Below the pieces are notes generated by a model. The model had not been told where the DNA came from and searched no databases. It was given only the letters and a program-made list of their open reading frames with translations. The translations under genes and the position numbers were made by a program. A stretch of DNA of 64,000 nt from Hofstenia miamia (lineage: Eukaryota > Xenacoelomorpha > Acoela), in NCBI GenBank assembly GCA_004352715.1, contig SCFE01000071.1, positions 5,791-69,790 of the forward strand, given 5' to 3'. Positions 1-9,978 of the stretch are shown piece by piece. Position 1 is the first letter of the stretch. Every line of letters starts with the position of its first letter.

Positions 1-31
<31 letters not shown>
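1..31. repeat. (TA)n microsatellite
   Basis: Pure TA dinucleotide run at the window edge. Similar tracts recur throughout and border all long N runs, so they are likely assembly breakpoints. Confidence 0.95.
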
Positions 32-33
<2 letters not shown>

Positions 34-184
34 CCACAATATTAGAGTAGGGAAAACTTCGTTGCCAAATTCATTGGCCAATAAGAGTAGCTGTGACGAC
101 AGAACTTTGATATATTTTGTGTGAATGATTGAACATAGACTGCAGCCAAAGTGGCTCTTGAAAAAATAGGGTAAAATGATTCAG

Positions 185-769
185 CGGCGTCAGAAGGTGA
201 GGATATTCCTATTGATGAAGATTTTGAACCTTTTCCGCCTACAGAAGATGAAGAATATAGTTTTGATAAAGAATGTGCAATTCATGACTTGGAAGACAAC
301 GACAATAATATTGAGTGTAGTATGTTATCAGCGTCTTGTTTTGATTCTGTCGAGAGTTCTAATCAGTCTCCTTCTTCATTGACTGGTAAGGATGGAACTG
401 TTTGGAAGCAATTACCACCGAACACGTCTATTTCTCAAGTGGGGCGAATGAAATCCAAAAATGTGTTTACAGTGTTTACTGAAGAATATCCAACGTTATA
501 GTATGCAGAAGGCTACTCTGACAGATCCAGAATTTTTGCTTACATTGGATGATATTGAAAAGTTTATTGGAATAATCTATATGAGAGACGTGCTTGGACT
601 GCGTCAGTCTTCAGTTCATTCTATTTGGAGTGCGGACTTTGGCTCTCATTACATAAAAGGAATAATGTCCCATAATCGCTTTTCCAACATTCTTCGTTTT
701 ATCAGGTTTGACAATATGAATTCTCGTCAATCAAGAATGAAAGATGATAAATTTTTGACATGTTTGTTC
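185..769 (+). pseudogene. piggyBac transposase, 5' part, broken
   Basis: Degenerate coding region for the N-terminal part of a piggyBac-type (DDE_Tnp_1_7) transposase. The first frame gives an acidic leader (DEDFEPFPPTEDEEYSFD) followed by KDGTVWKQLPPN and a GRMKSKNVFTV block. After about 480 the frame is lost, because roughly 90 bases present in the sister copy at 772 are missing. It then continues as KFIGIIYMRDVLGLRQ, HSIWSADFG and NRFSNILRFIRFDNM, which are typical of the family's N-terminal domain. The copy ends at a lone N at 770. It can make no transposase. Family assignment is by recognised motifs only; no catalytic aspartates are retained in this piece. Confidence 0.8.
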
Positions 770-771
770 NA

Positions 772-980
772 ATGAAATCCAAAAATGTGTTTACGGTCAC
801 GCCAGGAGTAAAAGCAAGTATGAAACGCAATATCAACACGCCAATGAGTGCATGGAGACTTATTATTAGAGAAAATATACTGAAGAATATCCAACGTTAT
901 AGTGTGCAGAAGGCTACTCTGACAAATCCAGAATTTTCGCCTACATTGGATGATATTGACAAGTTTATTGGATTATAATA
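772..980 (+). pseudogene. Second piggyBac fragment, internally deleted
   Basis: This piece starts with the same MKSKNVFTV block as the copy at 448 but keeps the stretch deleted there (TPGVKASMKRNIN, SAWRLIIRENILKNIQRYS). It then runs to PTLDDIDKFIGL and stops. Immediately downstream (983-1266) is the 3' terminal region of the same transposon, so most of the transposase is missing. This is the structure of an internally deleted, non-autonomous piggyBac derivative. Alternatively, the lone N at 770 marks an artificial join of two different copies. Confidence 0.7.
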
Positions 981-982
981 AT

Positions 983-1266
983 AAAATTATTTCAATATAT
1001 TACAAATGTCACAAATATAAGTATGCACGTGTATATTGGGATTTGATACTGTGTAGGCTATAAGTTTTCAAATTTTGAATTTTAATGACCAATTGCAACA
1101 CTAGTAAATAAATGGACATAAATATAAATATGAATCTGTCATCAAGCAGAATATTCATAAAACAATCAATCGTTTAGGGCGACTTACAGGCAATTATATA
1201 TGCTTAATTTACAAGACCAGTCAAAATGACTGGTCTGGGCATTCAAGGTAACTTAGTTTTTGGGCA
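983..1266 (+). mobile_element. piggyBac 3' terminal region, copy 1
   Basis: About 285 bases that recur at 2137-2421 with scattered substitutions. It contains a near-terminal hairpin at 1215-1235, a 9-base perfect inverted repeat around AAA (GACCAGTCA / TGACTGGTC), followed by GGGCATTC and AACTTAGTTTTTGGGCA. The same hairpin motif appears at 2370-2390, 3536-3556 and 4236-4256. Bases 1267-1384 downstream are not part of the repeat; read on the minus strand they give an acidic peptide that I do not recognise. Confidence 0.7.
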
Positions 1267-1385
1267 TTATTCTTCTCTCGACTTCCGGTTCCTCTCTTTT
1301 GGGTCTATATTCCTCTTGGAATTCTTCCTTGTGTACACTGTTCAATTCATCCATTTCAGCATATATGCCATCATCAACTTGTACN

Positions 1386-1942
1386 GCAATCTCATTTTGA
1401 AAAGCAATCACTTTACGAATCAAGACATTTTTGCACGGATAATGCTTTGACCATCTCGTATCAATGCAAGCCAAATACAAATGTTGTTCTATTATCTAGT
1501 TATCATTCTTCAGCTGCCACTGAGAATGCTGGAAAAAAAACCAGAAATGGTGAAGTTTTATAATGAAAACAAAGTTGGAGTGGATGCGATGGACAGTATG
1601 CTACGTCTCTACAGCTGCCAAGCTGCAACTCGTAGATGGCCGCTGGCAGTATTCTACGATATCTTAGACAATTCCCACATTATTTACAAGGAATCCACTG
1701 GTAGTAATATCTTGTGCAGACAATTCATACTCGATTTAGCCTGTTCCTTATGTGACAGAAATCCAAACGAAGAAAAAATTGAACGGGAGGTACCAAAGGT
1801 TGAAGAGTCGAAAGGGAGAAAGAGAAAGACATGTTCTGCTGCGAAGTGTGAAAACAAATCTTGTCTTCACTGCGAAACATGTGAAAAGACTGTCTGCGGA
1901 AAACATGCTGTCAAGTATGTAAAATGCATTGACTGTTCATAA
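1386..1942 (+). pseudogene. piggyBac transposase C-terminal fragment with frameshift
   Basis: C-terminal part of a piggyBac-type transposase. It opens directly after the lone N at 1385 (LYESRHFCTDNALTISYQCK, then VVLLSSYHSS). The frame shifts in the A8 run at about 1531-1538, where one extra A is the simplest explanation. It then continues KPEMVKFYNENKVGVDAMDSM, the strongly conserved family block. It ends in a cysteine-rich zinc-binding tail (C-x4-C-x4-C-x2-C-x2-C-x4-C pattern, CSAAKCENKSCLHCETCEKT, ending KCIDCS). In this family the cysteine-rich tail binds the transposon ends. The central catalytic region is absent, so the fragment is inactive. Confidence 0.85.
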
Positions 1943-2433
1943 GACAGATAATCATCCGATGCAATAAAATTTAGCCCATCAGATGAATAGACTACACTAT
2001 ACGAGTATACGCATATTAGTCAATTTTGAGATGTTTTGTGCACAAATAAATTGCTGATGAATCTTGTCTTTTACGAATATACAATAATCACATTTTGATA
2101 AACGAATTTGAATTAATTATAGGTCTATAACATTATAATATTAATTTCAATATAATACAAATGTCACAAATATAAGTATGCACGTGTATATTGGGATTTG
2201 ATACTGTGTAGGCTATAAGTTTTTAAATTTTGAATTTTAATGACCGATTGCAACACTAGTAAATAAACGAACATAAATATAAATATGAATCTGTCATCAA
2301 ACACAATATTCGTGAAACAATCGATCGTTTAGGGCGACTTACAGGCAATTATATATGCTTTATTTACAAGACGGGTCAAAATGACCAGTCTGGGCATTCG
2401 AGGTAACTTAATTTTTGGGCATTCTAGTGTTAA
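1943..2433 (+). mobile_element. piggyBac 3' untranslated and terminal region, copy 2
   Basis: Follows the transposase stop and ends with the repeat shared with 983-1266. The outer edge reads GGGCATTCTAGTG followed by TTAA at 2430-2433, which fits the TTAA target site used by piggyBac. The hairpin at 2370-2390 carries one mismatch compared with copy 1. Confidence 0.65.
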
Positions 2434-2877
2434 TTTAACATTATGCGATAAACCCGCAACAATTTGTTAAAAAATAAAATTGATTACGTTTTCAAAAGAA
2501 ATATCTGTAAAACTACTAGGAATAATATCGCAAAAAAGCGTCAATAATCAAAACATGTGAAATATCAGAGATTCAATTATAAAAAGAGCTCGCCAAAAAG
2601 TTTGAAAACTTTCAGCGTAGTTTTCTTTCTTTCAGCAATGTGAAATTCCACTATGCCAGCTGCATATTCACAAGTACACAAAGTTGCACTTTTTACAGAC
2701 AATGTCAACATTACATTATTTTTGCCTATATCCCATTGTTCAAATGTCAAATGTATCCAATAATAAAGATTGTTATCTACCAAAGTGATAAACAGTCTAT
2801 CATTCTGTTTTTGTATCTGAAAGGAAAGAGAAAAACAAAATTTTTGTTGTTTTTATTCATAGAACTATATCTCTTCC
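2434..2877. other. No gene seen
   Basis: AT-rich sequence between the piggyBac end and the next open frame. I see no conserved motif. Short open frames on either strand have no recognisable content. Confidence 0.5.
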
Positions 2878-3572
2878 ATGTCAATGTCTTCATTGGAAAC
2901 ACGCCAACAAGAACAGATGCAAAGAATTGCAGACCTAGAACATGTTATCCAAGATTTAGCAGAAAAGATCGACAATCTAGATGGAACGGATCATCAACGT
3001 CCTAATCAACCTAATCCGCAAAGTAACGTGACTACTGAATCAGATCCTGAGAAGTCTATCTCACAAAGTCCTTTTGATCTTGACGAACTTGCGAACCTTA
3101 CTACTGTCATTGGTGATGCCCTTAACTCTAGAAGACTTGCACCCCGCGACAGTCGAGAATTGGAACTCTTCAACAGCCTCATCTCAGATTACCACCATTT
3201 CTGTCCAGAAAACAAGAACTCTCGTCTCTTACTGAATCTGAGCTCTCCTTAGCAAAGCACACTACGGATGTGACTCAACAAAACGCACTGTCAGGAACCT
3301 GGTACTACTTGAACTTGGAATTGGCGATACACCCAGTTTTACAAGAAGAAGTAATTTCTGAGGCAGCAATTGGAGAGGAAGTTATTAGCAGCAGTACTAT
3401 CAACAGCCCAGAAGACAGTAGGGAAATCAGCATAGTTTCATGCCAACGTCCACAAACAATCCAACTAACAACTAGTACACCACTCCACAACATTTGGGAA
3501 AATGAGACAGAAAATTATGTATGCTTAATTTACAAGACGGGTCAAAATGACCGGTCTGGGCATTCAAGGTAA
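2878..3572 (+). pseudogene. Unrecognised gag-like frame with frameshift
   Basis: The first open frame (2878-3252) encodes about 124 residues: a short coiled-coil-like start (LETRQQEQMQRIADLEHVIQ), a Gln/Asn/Pro-rich linker, and a hydrophobic or charged segment (RDSRELELFNSLISDYHHFC). A +1 shift near 3225-3235 would continue it as SLTESELSLAKHTTDVTQQN into the second open frame (3270-3572). The second frame's last 19 residues are simply the translated piggyBac terminal hairpin region (3512-3572). The composition resembles a retroelement gag or capsid-linker protein, but I recognise no zinc knuckle or specific family. The function is not established, and the region is also part of the 0.7-kb duplication described below. 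Confidence 0.4.
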
Positions 3573-3797
3573 CTTAATTTTTGGTGGTGGTTTACTGTTG
3601 TATGACAGTGTAAGATTTTTAGTTTTTTTGCAAGAGCTTAGAATAGTGCATTTTCAAATTGCTTGCTTTGATCTGTGATGAGTTTCTCCATTGGGCCAAA
3701 TATGCATATCCAATTATGTAGTATAGCTTGTGTAACAGTTTGAGATTGTATGTTTCATAGTGGTATCATTTTACAGATGTACCATTTTACTTTGTGA
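3099..3797 (+). repeat. 0.7-kb block, copy 1 (pair with 3799-4497)
   Basis: Bases 3099-3797 reappear at 3799-4497 at a constant offset of 700, essentially identical, joined by a single N at 3798. A tandem duplication this exact with an N at the seam most simply reflects two overlapping contigs that were placed end to end instead of merged. Confidence 0.9.
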
Positions 3798-3798
3798 N

Positions 3799-4497
3799 TA
3801 CTACTGTCATTGGTGATGCCCTTAACTCTAGAAGACTTGCACCCCGCGACAGTCGAGAATTGGAACTCTTCAACAGCCTCATCTCAGATTACCACCATTT
3901 CTGTCCAGAAAACAAGAACTCTCGTCTCTTACTGAATCTGAGCTCTCCTTAGCAAAGCACACTACGGATGTGACTCAACAAAACGCACTGTCAGGAACCT
4001 GGTACTACTTGAACTTGGAATTGGCGATACACCCAGTTTTACAAGAAGAAGTAATTTCTGAGGCAGCAATTGGAGAGGAAGTTATTAGCAGCAGTACTAT
4101 CAACAGCCCAGAAGACAGTAGGGAAATCAGCATAGTTTCATGCCAACGTCCACAAACAATCCAACTAACAACTAGTACACCACTCCACAACATTTGGGAA
4201 AATGAGACAGAAAATTATGTATGCTTAATTTACAAGACGGGTCAAAATGACCGGTCTGGGCATTCAAGGTAACTTAATTTTTGGTGGTGGTTTACTGTTG
4301 TATGACAGTGTAAGATTTTTAGTTTTTTTGCAAGAGCTTAGAATAGTGCATTTTCAAATTGCTTGCTTTGATCTGTGATGAGTTTCTCCATTGGGCCAAA
4401 TATGCATATCCAATTATGTAGTATAGCTTGTGTAACAGTTTGAGATTGTATGTTTCATAGTGGTATCATTTTACAGATGTACCATTTTACTTTGTGA
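3799..4497 (+). repeat. 0.7-kb block, copy 2
   Basis: Second copy of 3099-3797. It contains the end of the gag-like frame, the fourth copy of the piggyBac-type hairpin (4236-4256) and the last part of the gypsy integrase (minus strand from about 4287). Sequence beyond 4497 continues the gypsy relic, so this is probably the copy with the true right flank. Confidence 0.9.
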
Positions 4498-6079
4498 AAT
4501 GGTTGACCATGACTAGTATGTAGGTATATCCTTGATCATCATTTTGACAGCTGTTCATAATTGCAATTGATGATTTGTTCTGCAAGGATTTTTTCCAATT
4601 CTGCTCATTGTTCTGGAAAATGGTGTTTGTTGAAGAGAATGCACATTTGACATTTGTTAATTATGTCTTCCACTGTTTTTCTTAGATAAGTGGTGATGAA
4701 GTTTTTGTGAATAGTTATTTTCGTTTAATTTACTCAAAGGTGACCTTTTCTTGGATCTTTTTCATGACTTCTTTGGTAGAGCTATTCTATTTTTTGATGT
4801 TTTGTATGTGTTTGATAATTTTTGAGAAGATCATTTTGTTCTGTTGTGCTTCTGCTATCTCCTTCCCTGCTACTTCTTCTTTTATCATGATGGTTAGTAG
4901 TGGTAGTATCTGTTTTCAATTTCTATCTATGTTGATGTCTGGTAGATTGTCATATTGAATGGTAGTGATGAAATTAAAATTTCTTTTTCATCATCTGCTT
5001 TTCATAGTTCTTGTTGATATTGTGGTAAACTTTCTATAGATTGCATTGTTGTTCAATTTTCCTTTATAGTGCTCTATTGTAAAATTGAAGTCATTTAGAT
5101 ATTCAATCCAGCATGCTATCATAGAGGGACAATTGCCTGCATACTTTTTTAGCCAGCAGAGGCTGCTGTTGTCAGTGCATACTTGAAATGTCTCCTCTCT
5201 GATTAAGAAATGACAAAAATTTTTACAGAGATCCTATGAGTGCCAACATTTTCAGTTTATGGTGCCATGGTGTTCCTCAGCAGGTTTGAAAACTATTGTG
5301 CGGGGATTTCCTTCCTGTTCTGCGTTTGGTTTAGCAAGGCTCCTATTGCAATGGTGCTGGAATTGCAATCCAAGATAAATTTGTCAGGAGGTGTTACAGA
5401 ATTTAATGATTAGTTTTTTTATGTCTGTTTTCAGGCTTTCCAGTTCCTTCCAGGACCATACACATTCTTTGTTTTCCTTTAACAGATTACACATGTTTTG
5501 GTGGCTAAATTTGGTATGAAGTTGTGATAGTAATTTATGAAACTAAAGATAGACTGAAGGTCTTTCTTACTTCTCAGCACTTTAATTATTTCTAGCAGTT
5601 GCTTATCATTATTTTTGATTTGAATTTTTCCATGTTGTATGGTTCTTCGTAGAAAAATCATTTGTTGTTTCACAATAAGGCATTTCTTCTGCATTTATTC
5701 TTAGTCCTGCATTATAGAGCAGATGGAGTACTTTGTTTAGTTTTTATGCCTGTTCTGTTGTGGTTGTTGTACTGATTAGCACGTCATTAATATATGTGGT
5801 AACTCCAGCCAGTAGTGAGGCTTTGTTATGCTTGAGGACTTTCGTGATGTATTGTTTGAAGGTAGAAGTTGTGTTGCATAATCTGAACGTCATGCAGAGC
5901 CATTTGTAGAGGCTGCATGGTGCATATATATATATATATATATATATNNNNNNNNNNNNNNNNNNNNNNNNNNNNNNNNNNNNNNNNNNNNNNNNNNNNN
6001 NNNNNNNNNNNNNNNNNNNNNNNNNNNNNNNNNNNNNNNNNNNNNNNNNNNNNNNNNNNNNNNNNNNNNNNNNNNNNNN

Positions 6080-6112
<33 letters not shown>

Positions 6113-6720
6113 ATTAATTGGATGTTCTGTAACACATTAATGTCAATGTAAATCGTATATCTTTCCATATGATATTTTTATTTTATTACAACTACTATGA
6201 TGTCATAGATGTATGCAGCTATCCCACTTTTTAAATAACTTTTCCCATTAAGTAATATCTTATTTACATAGCATTGGAGTGTGGAAGGGGCATTCCAGAG
6301 TCCAATTTCCATATATAGCTACTCATACAAGCCACATGGTGGATGAATGCAGTTTCTTTCAATATCTTCTTTGTGCATAGGCACCTGCCAGTAGACTTTC
6401 CATAAGCATAGAGTGGTGAAAAACTTTTAGTTTGCTGCATCACATAAGATATCATTGATCCTGAGCAATGGATATGTGTCTTTACATATTATATCATTTA
6501 GATTTCTGAAATCAATGCATAATCTGTGCTGATCTCAAAATGGAAATTGCATCATTTGTAGAGATCAACAGTTACTTGGTCTACATATCTTTGGTAAAAT
6601 GACTTCATTTATCACAGTTACTTGGGTGTATTTTTCTTTATTTTTGTGGAAAAATTTCATATTCCCTGCCAGGAAATATATGCAACGCATAATTTAGGTT
6701 GCCTTGGGTAATGAAGGAAT
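4287..6720 (-). pseudogene. Ty3/gypsy retrotransposon pol, decayed
   Basis: Read on the minus strand from about 6.7 kb downward, frame-shifted pieces appear in the order RT - RNase H - integrase, which identifies a Ty3/gypsy element. RT: a PSN segment, then LCIDFRNLNDI..KDTYPL..I, then WQVPMHKEDIE..TAFIHHV. RT/RNase H connection: LRSKKDLQSIFSFINYYHNF (about 5.5 kb). RNase H: VCTDNSSLCWLKKYAG followed by IEYLNDFNFTIEH (about 5.1 kb). Integrase: a C-x2-C remnant (CQMCILFNK, about 4.65 kb), YTYILVMVNHFTK with the first catalytic Asp changed to Asn, and FGPMEKLITDQSKQFENALF with the second Asp. Many stops and shifts and a gap at 5948-6079 interrupt it. No LTRs were recognised. Confidence 0.85.
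5924..6110. other. (TA)n run with 132-base N gap
   Basis: TA dinucleotides on both sides of N's at 5948-6079, inside the gypsy RT relic. The true repeat length is unknown. Confidence 0.95.
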
Positions 6721-7925
6721 TTCAACAGTGTCATGTGATGCTACATTGTAAGACCTATGAAATTGAAAAAAAGTTCTAGAAACAAACTTTCTAAATTTAC
6801 TGACGTTTTAAATGATTATAATCTGGATATTTATAAAACGCCAATTGCAGCAAATGTTGTTAACAACAATGTTTGTGTGCTTAGGGTAAAATGAGCCTCA
6901 CCTTTAAAAACATTTAGCTGGAATGTTAATTGTATGATTGCTATTATTTATTTTTGAAAATTAATGTACAAAATACATCTAAAATTTCTTAAGCTTGGTC
7001 ATTCAATCCTTAAGAGTAAGCACATATTCAGTGTACAAATCATTGCATAAGTATTGTCTTGAATGATGCATGAGAAATATAAAATTTTTGCACTACTGGT
7101 TAATTTTGTTAATGAAGTAGCTCAGCATGTAAATCTAGCAACTGATTTTTTCAATTTTTCCAAGTAATGACCAGAATCCATCAACTGATGGCAACAAATG
7201 ATCCTTTTGAAGAGCTTTACACAGTTAGAAATTTAATCTATTATAATCGCATGTGTTTCCGATTTATTTGCCATATTTTTCCCAACATCTAAAATGTTAA
7301 ATATTAATAGCATCCTTAATTACTATCAATACATTCGTTAAAATAGAAATCTAATTAATTACTCAAGATATATATATATATATTAGGTGTATAATTAGTG
7401 AGATGATATGAAAATTGAATGAAGCCACTTGGATGCTAAGAAGAACTCGCAACCAAAAACCCCAGCCTTAAATTATACGGTCAATTCCAACCATGGAATA
7501 CAACTAGCGGATAAAACCAATACGGATTTATTAATACTTTAAAGCTATTAATTAGCCTAAAAATAGAAATAATGCGTCTACATGTCACACAACATCATAA
7601 TTTCACACTAATGAAACATTGGGTATCACAATTCATGTTGCTTGTATGTATTCCATAACAATGTGCTCAAAATTTTGGTAATCACACACTATAATTTAAA
7701 CATTTATAATAATATTAAATTTCAACATTATTTCTTGTATATCACAAATGATTAGTTTTTAAGCAGTACTATTTGTGTATTGAAAGGAACACTTTCCAAA
7801 TTTAGAAATTTTTGTATTTTACACTAAAAATGCAATGTGGAAACAATATAATAACACAATGAAAAAACAATATAACAGAGTGTAGCAACAATATGATAAC
7901 ACCGTGTAGAAAGTAAATAGTTAAT
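6721..7925. other. No gene seen; short degenerate repeat
   Basis: AT-rich, with a short TA run near 7370-7382. About 7840-7905 contains three imperfect copies of a roughly 26-base motif built on AACAATATAATAACA. I see no coding signature. Confidence 0.5.
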
Positions 7926-8456
7926 TCAGAAAAACAAATATTTTGTATGTTCGCCATTATTGGCCAAACACGCAGCAATGCGATTTGACATTGACTCGAC
8001 CAGCTTTCTACAATAATCATCAGTAATCTCTGTGCACCATACCACTGTAATTTGCTCCTTCAGATCGTCGAGTGATGTGCATTGGCGCTTCCTCAGACAT
8101 TTTTTGATGAGATGCCAGCAATTTTCTATGACGTGGAAGTCTGGGGATTTTCCCAGCCAGTTCTCAAGCAGCCGAAAGTCTTGTCATGCAACCCACTGTT
8201 TCACAACTGTGGCGCTGTGGCAAGGAGCACTATCTTGTTCTAGAACAGATATCCCGCGAAGCTATATAAACATGGGAATTTTCTCCTGAATTATTTTGAT
8301 ATAGGCCTTGGCTGTGACTGTCTCGTTGTGAGGAACACAATGCAGACAAGCGCGCTCATTCGCAGTTATAGCACCTCAAATCATCACAGAAGATGCTGAG
8401 CAGACAATTTGTTGCGTGTAACGTGTGTTGAATCTTTGGTTTCTTGGTCGTCGAAC
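7926..8456 (-). pseudogene. Tc1-type transposase, C-terminal half, broken
   Basis: Minus-strand relic of a Tc1/mariner-superfamily (DDE) transposase. Readable blocks in order: VRRPRNQRFNTRYTQQIVCS, GAITANERACLHCV, EQDSAPCHSATVVKQWVA, ENWLGKSPDFHVIENCWHLI, KKCLRKRQCTSLDDLKEQI, and RIAACLANNGEHTKYLFF before a stop at 7926-7928. EQDSAPCHS holds the second catalytic Asp, and SPDFHVIEN corresponds to the conserved SPDLNPIEN with the third acidic residue. Three in-frame stops (one replacing the Trp of the usual MIWG) show that it is dead. The N-terminal half lies in the following N gap. Confidence 0.88.
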
Positions 8457-9456
8457 NNNNNNNNNNNNNNNNNNNNNNNNNNNNNNNNNNNNNNNNNNNN
8501 NNNNNNNNNNNNNNNNNNNNNNNNNNNNNNNNNNNNNNNNNNNNNNNNNNNNNNNNNNNNNNNNNNNNNNNNNNNNNNNNNNNNNNNNNNNNNNNNNNNN
8601 NNNNNNNNNNNNNNNNNNNNNNNNNNNNNNNNNNNNNNNNNNNNNNNNNNNNNNNNNNNNNNNNNNNNNNNNNNNNNNNNNNNNNNNNNNNNNNNNNNNN
8701 NNNNNNNNNNNNNNNNNNNNNNNNNNNNNNNNNNNNNNNNNNNNNNNNNNNNNNNNNNNNNNNNNNNNNNNNNNNNNNNNNNNNNNNNNNNNNNNNNNNN
8801 NNNNNNNNNNNNNNNNNNNNNNNNNNNNNNNNNNNNNNNNNNNNNNNNNNNNNNNNNNNNNNNNNNNNNNNNNNNNNNNNNNNNNNNNNNNNNNNNNNNN
8901 NNNNNNNNNNNNNNNNNNNNNNNNNNNNNNNNNNNNNNNNNNNNNNNNNNNNNNNNNNNNNNNNNNNNNNNNNNNNNNNNNNNNNNNNNNNNNNNNNNNN
9001 NNNNNNNNNNNNNNNNNNNNNNNNNNNNNNNNNNNNNNNNNNNNNNNNNNNNNNNNNNNNNNNNNNNNNNNNNNNNNNNNNNNNNNNNNNNNNNNNNNNN
9101 NNNNNNNNNNNNNNNNNNNNNNNNNNNNNNNNNNNNNNNNNNNNNNNNNNNNNNNNNNNNNNNNNNNNNNNNNNNNNNNNNNNNNNNNNNNNNNNNNNNN
9201 NNNNNNNNNNNNNNNNNNNNNNNNNNNNNNNNNNNNNNNNNNNNNNNNNNNNNNNNNNNNNNNNNNNNNNNNNNNNNNNNNNNNNNNNNNNNNNNNNNNN
9301 NNNNNNNNNNNNNNNNNNNNNNNNNNNNNNNNNNNNNNNNNNNNNNNNNNNNNNNNNNNNNNNNNNNNNNNNNNNNNNNNNNNNNNNNNNNNNNNNNNNN
9401 NNNNNNNNNNNNNNNNNNNNNNNNNNNNNNNNNNNNNNNNNNNNNNNNNNNNNNNN
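8457..9456. other. Assembly gap of exactly 1000 N
   Basis: A round 1000 N, probably a placeholder of unknown true length. Open frames that cross it are meaningless. Confidence 0.97.

Positions 9457-9508
<52 letters not shown>
9457..9508. repeat. (TA)n microsatellite
   Basis: TA run with one interruption, at the right edge of the 1-kb gap. Confidence 0.95.
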
Positions 9509-9960
9509 TAATTCTGCTCAAATAAAATCAAGGAAAATTTAAAGATTTCTTTATATTAGTTTAAAATATGTTCCAAAGCCCCATTATATATTATCTACAT
9601 GCTTATTTAATTAAATAGGCTGTAAATTAAAGAATTTTTAAATTGTACAAATTTGGATAATTTGGCAAATATTGCCAAATATATTGGGAAACCTTCCATT
9701 TATAAAAATTATGCATTTTCCAATTTTTTACAGGGGAAACCACTGTGCTGCATTTCTAGTATACGAGGCCTAATTGTCCCCTCATCAATAATTGAAAATA
9801 TTTACCAAAGTTGCAAATAAATTTTTACGGTGAAATTTAACGAACAATAAATTCTCATACTGAAGTACACACTCTTTGAAGTCAAACTTCGGAAACAGTT
9901 GATAAAACACGTTTTATTGAATGATTTTGTAATATCAATGTATGTTAAATGCTGTGAAAT

Positions 9961-9966
9961 TTTATT
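9961..9966 (-). terminator. Polyadenylation signal of the tripeptidyl-peptidase-like gene
   Basis: AATAAA on the minus strand, about 13 bases past the stop codon. A second AATAAA lies at 9912-9917. Confidence 0.55.
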
Positions 9967-9978
9967 TACTATTTAATT

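Noticed and set aside
8356-9542. Long open frames of about 350-380 codons on both strands
   Set aside because: They are the 1000-N gap translated as unknown residues with TA-repeat ends.
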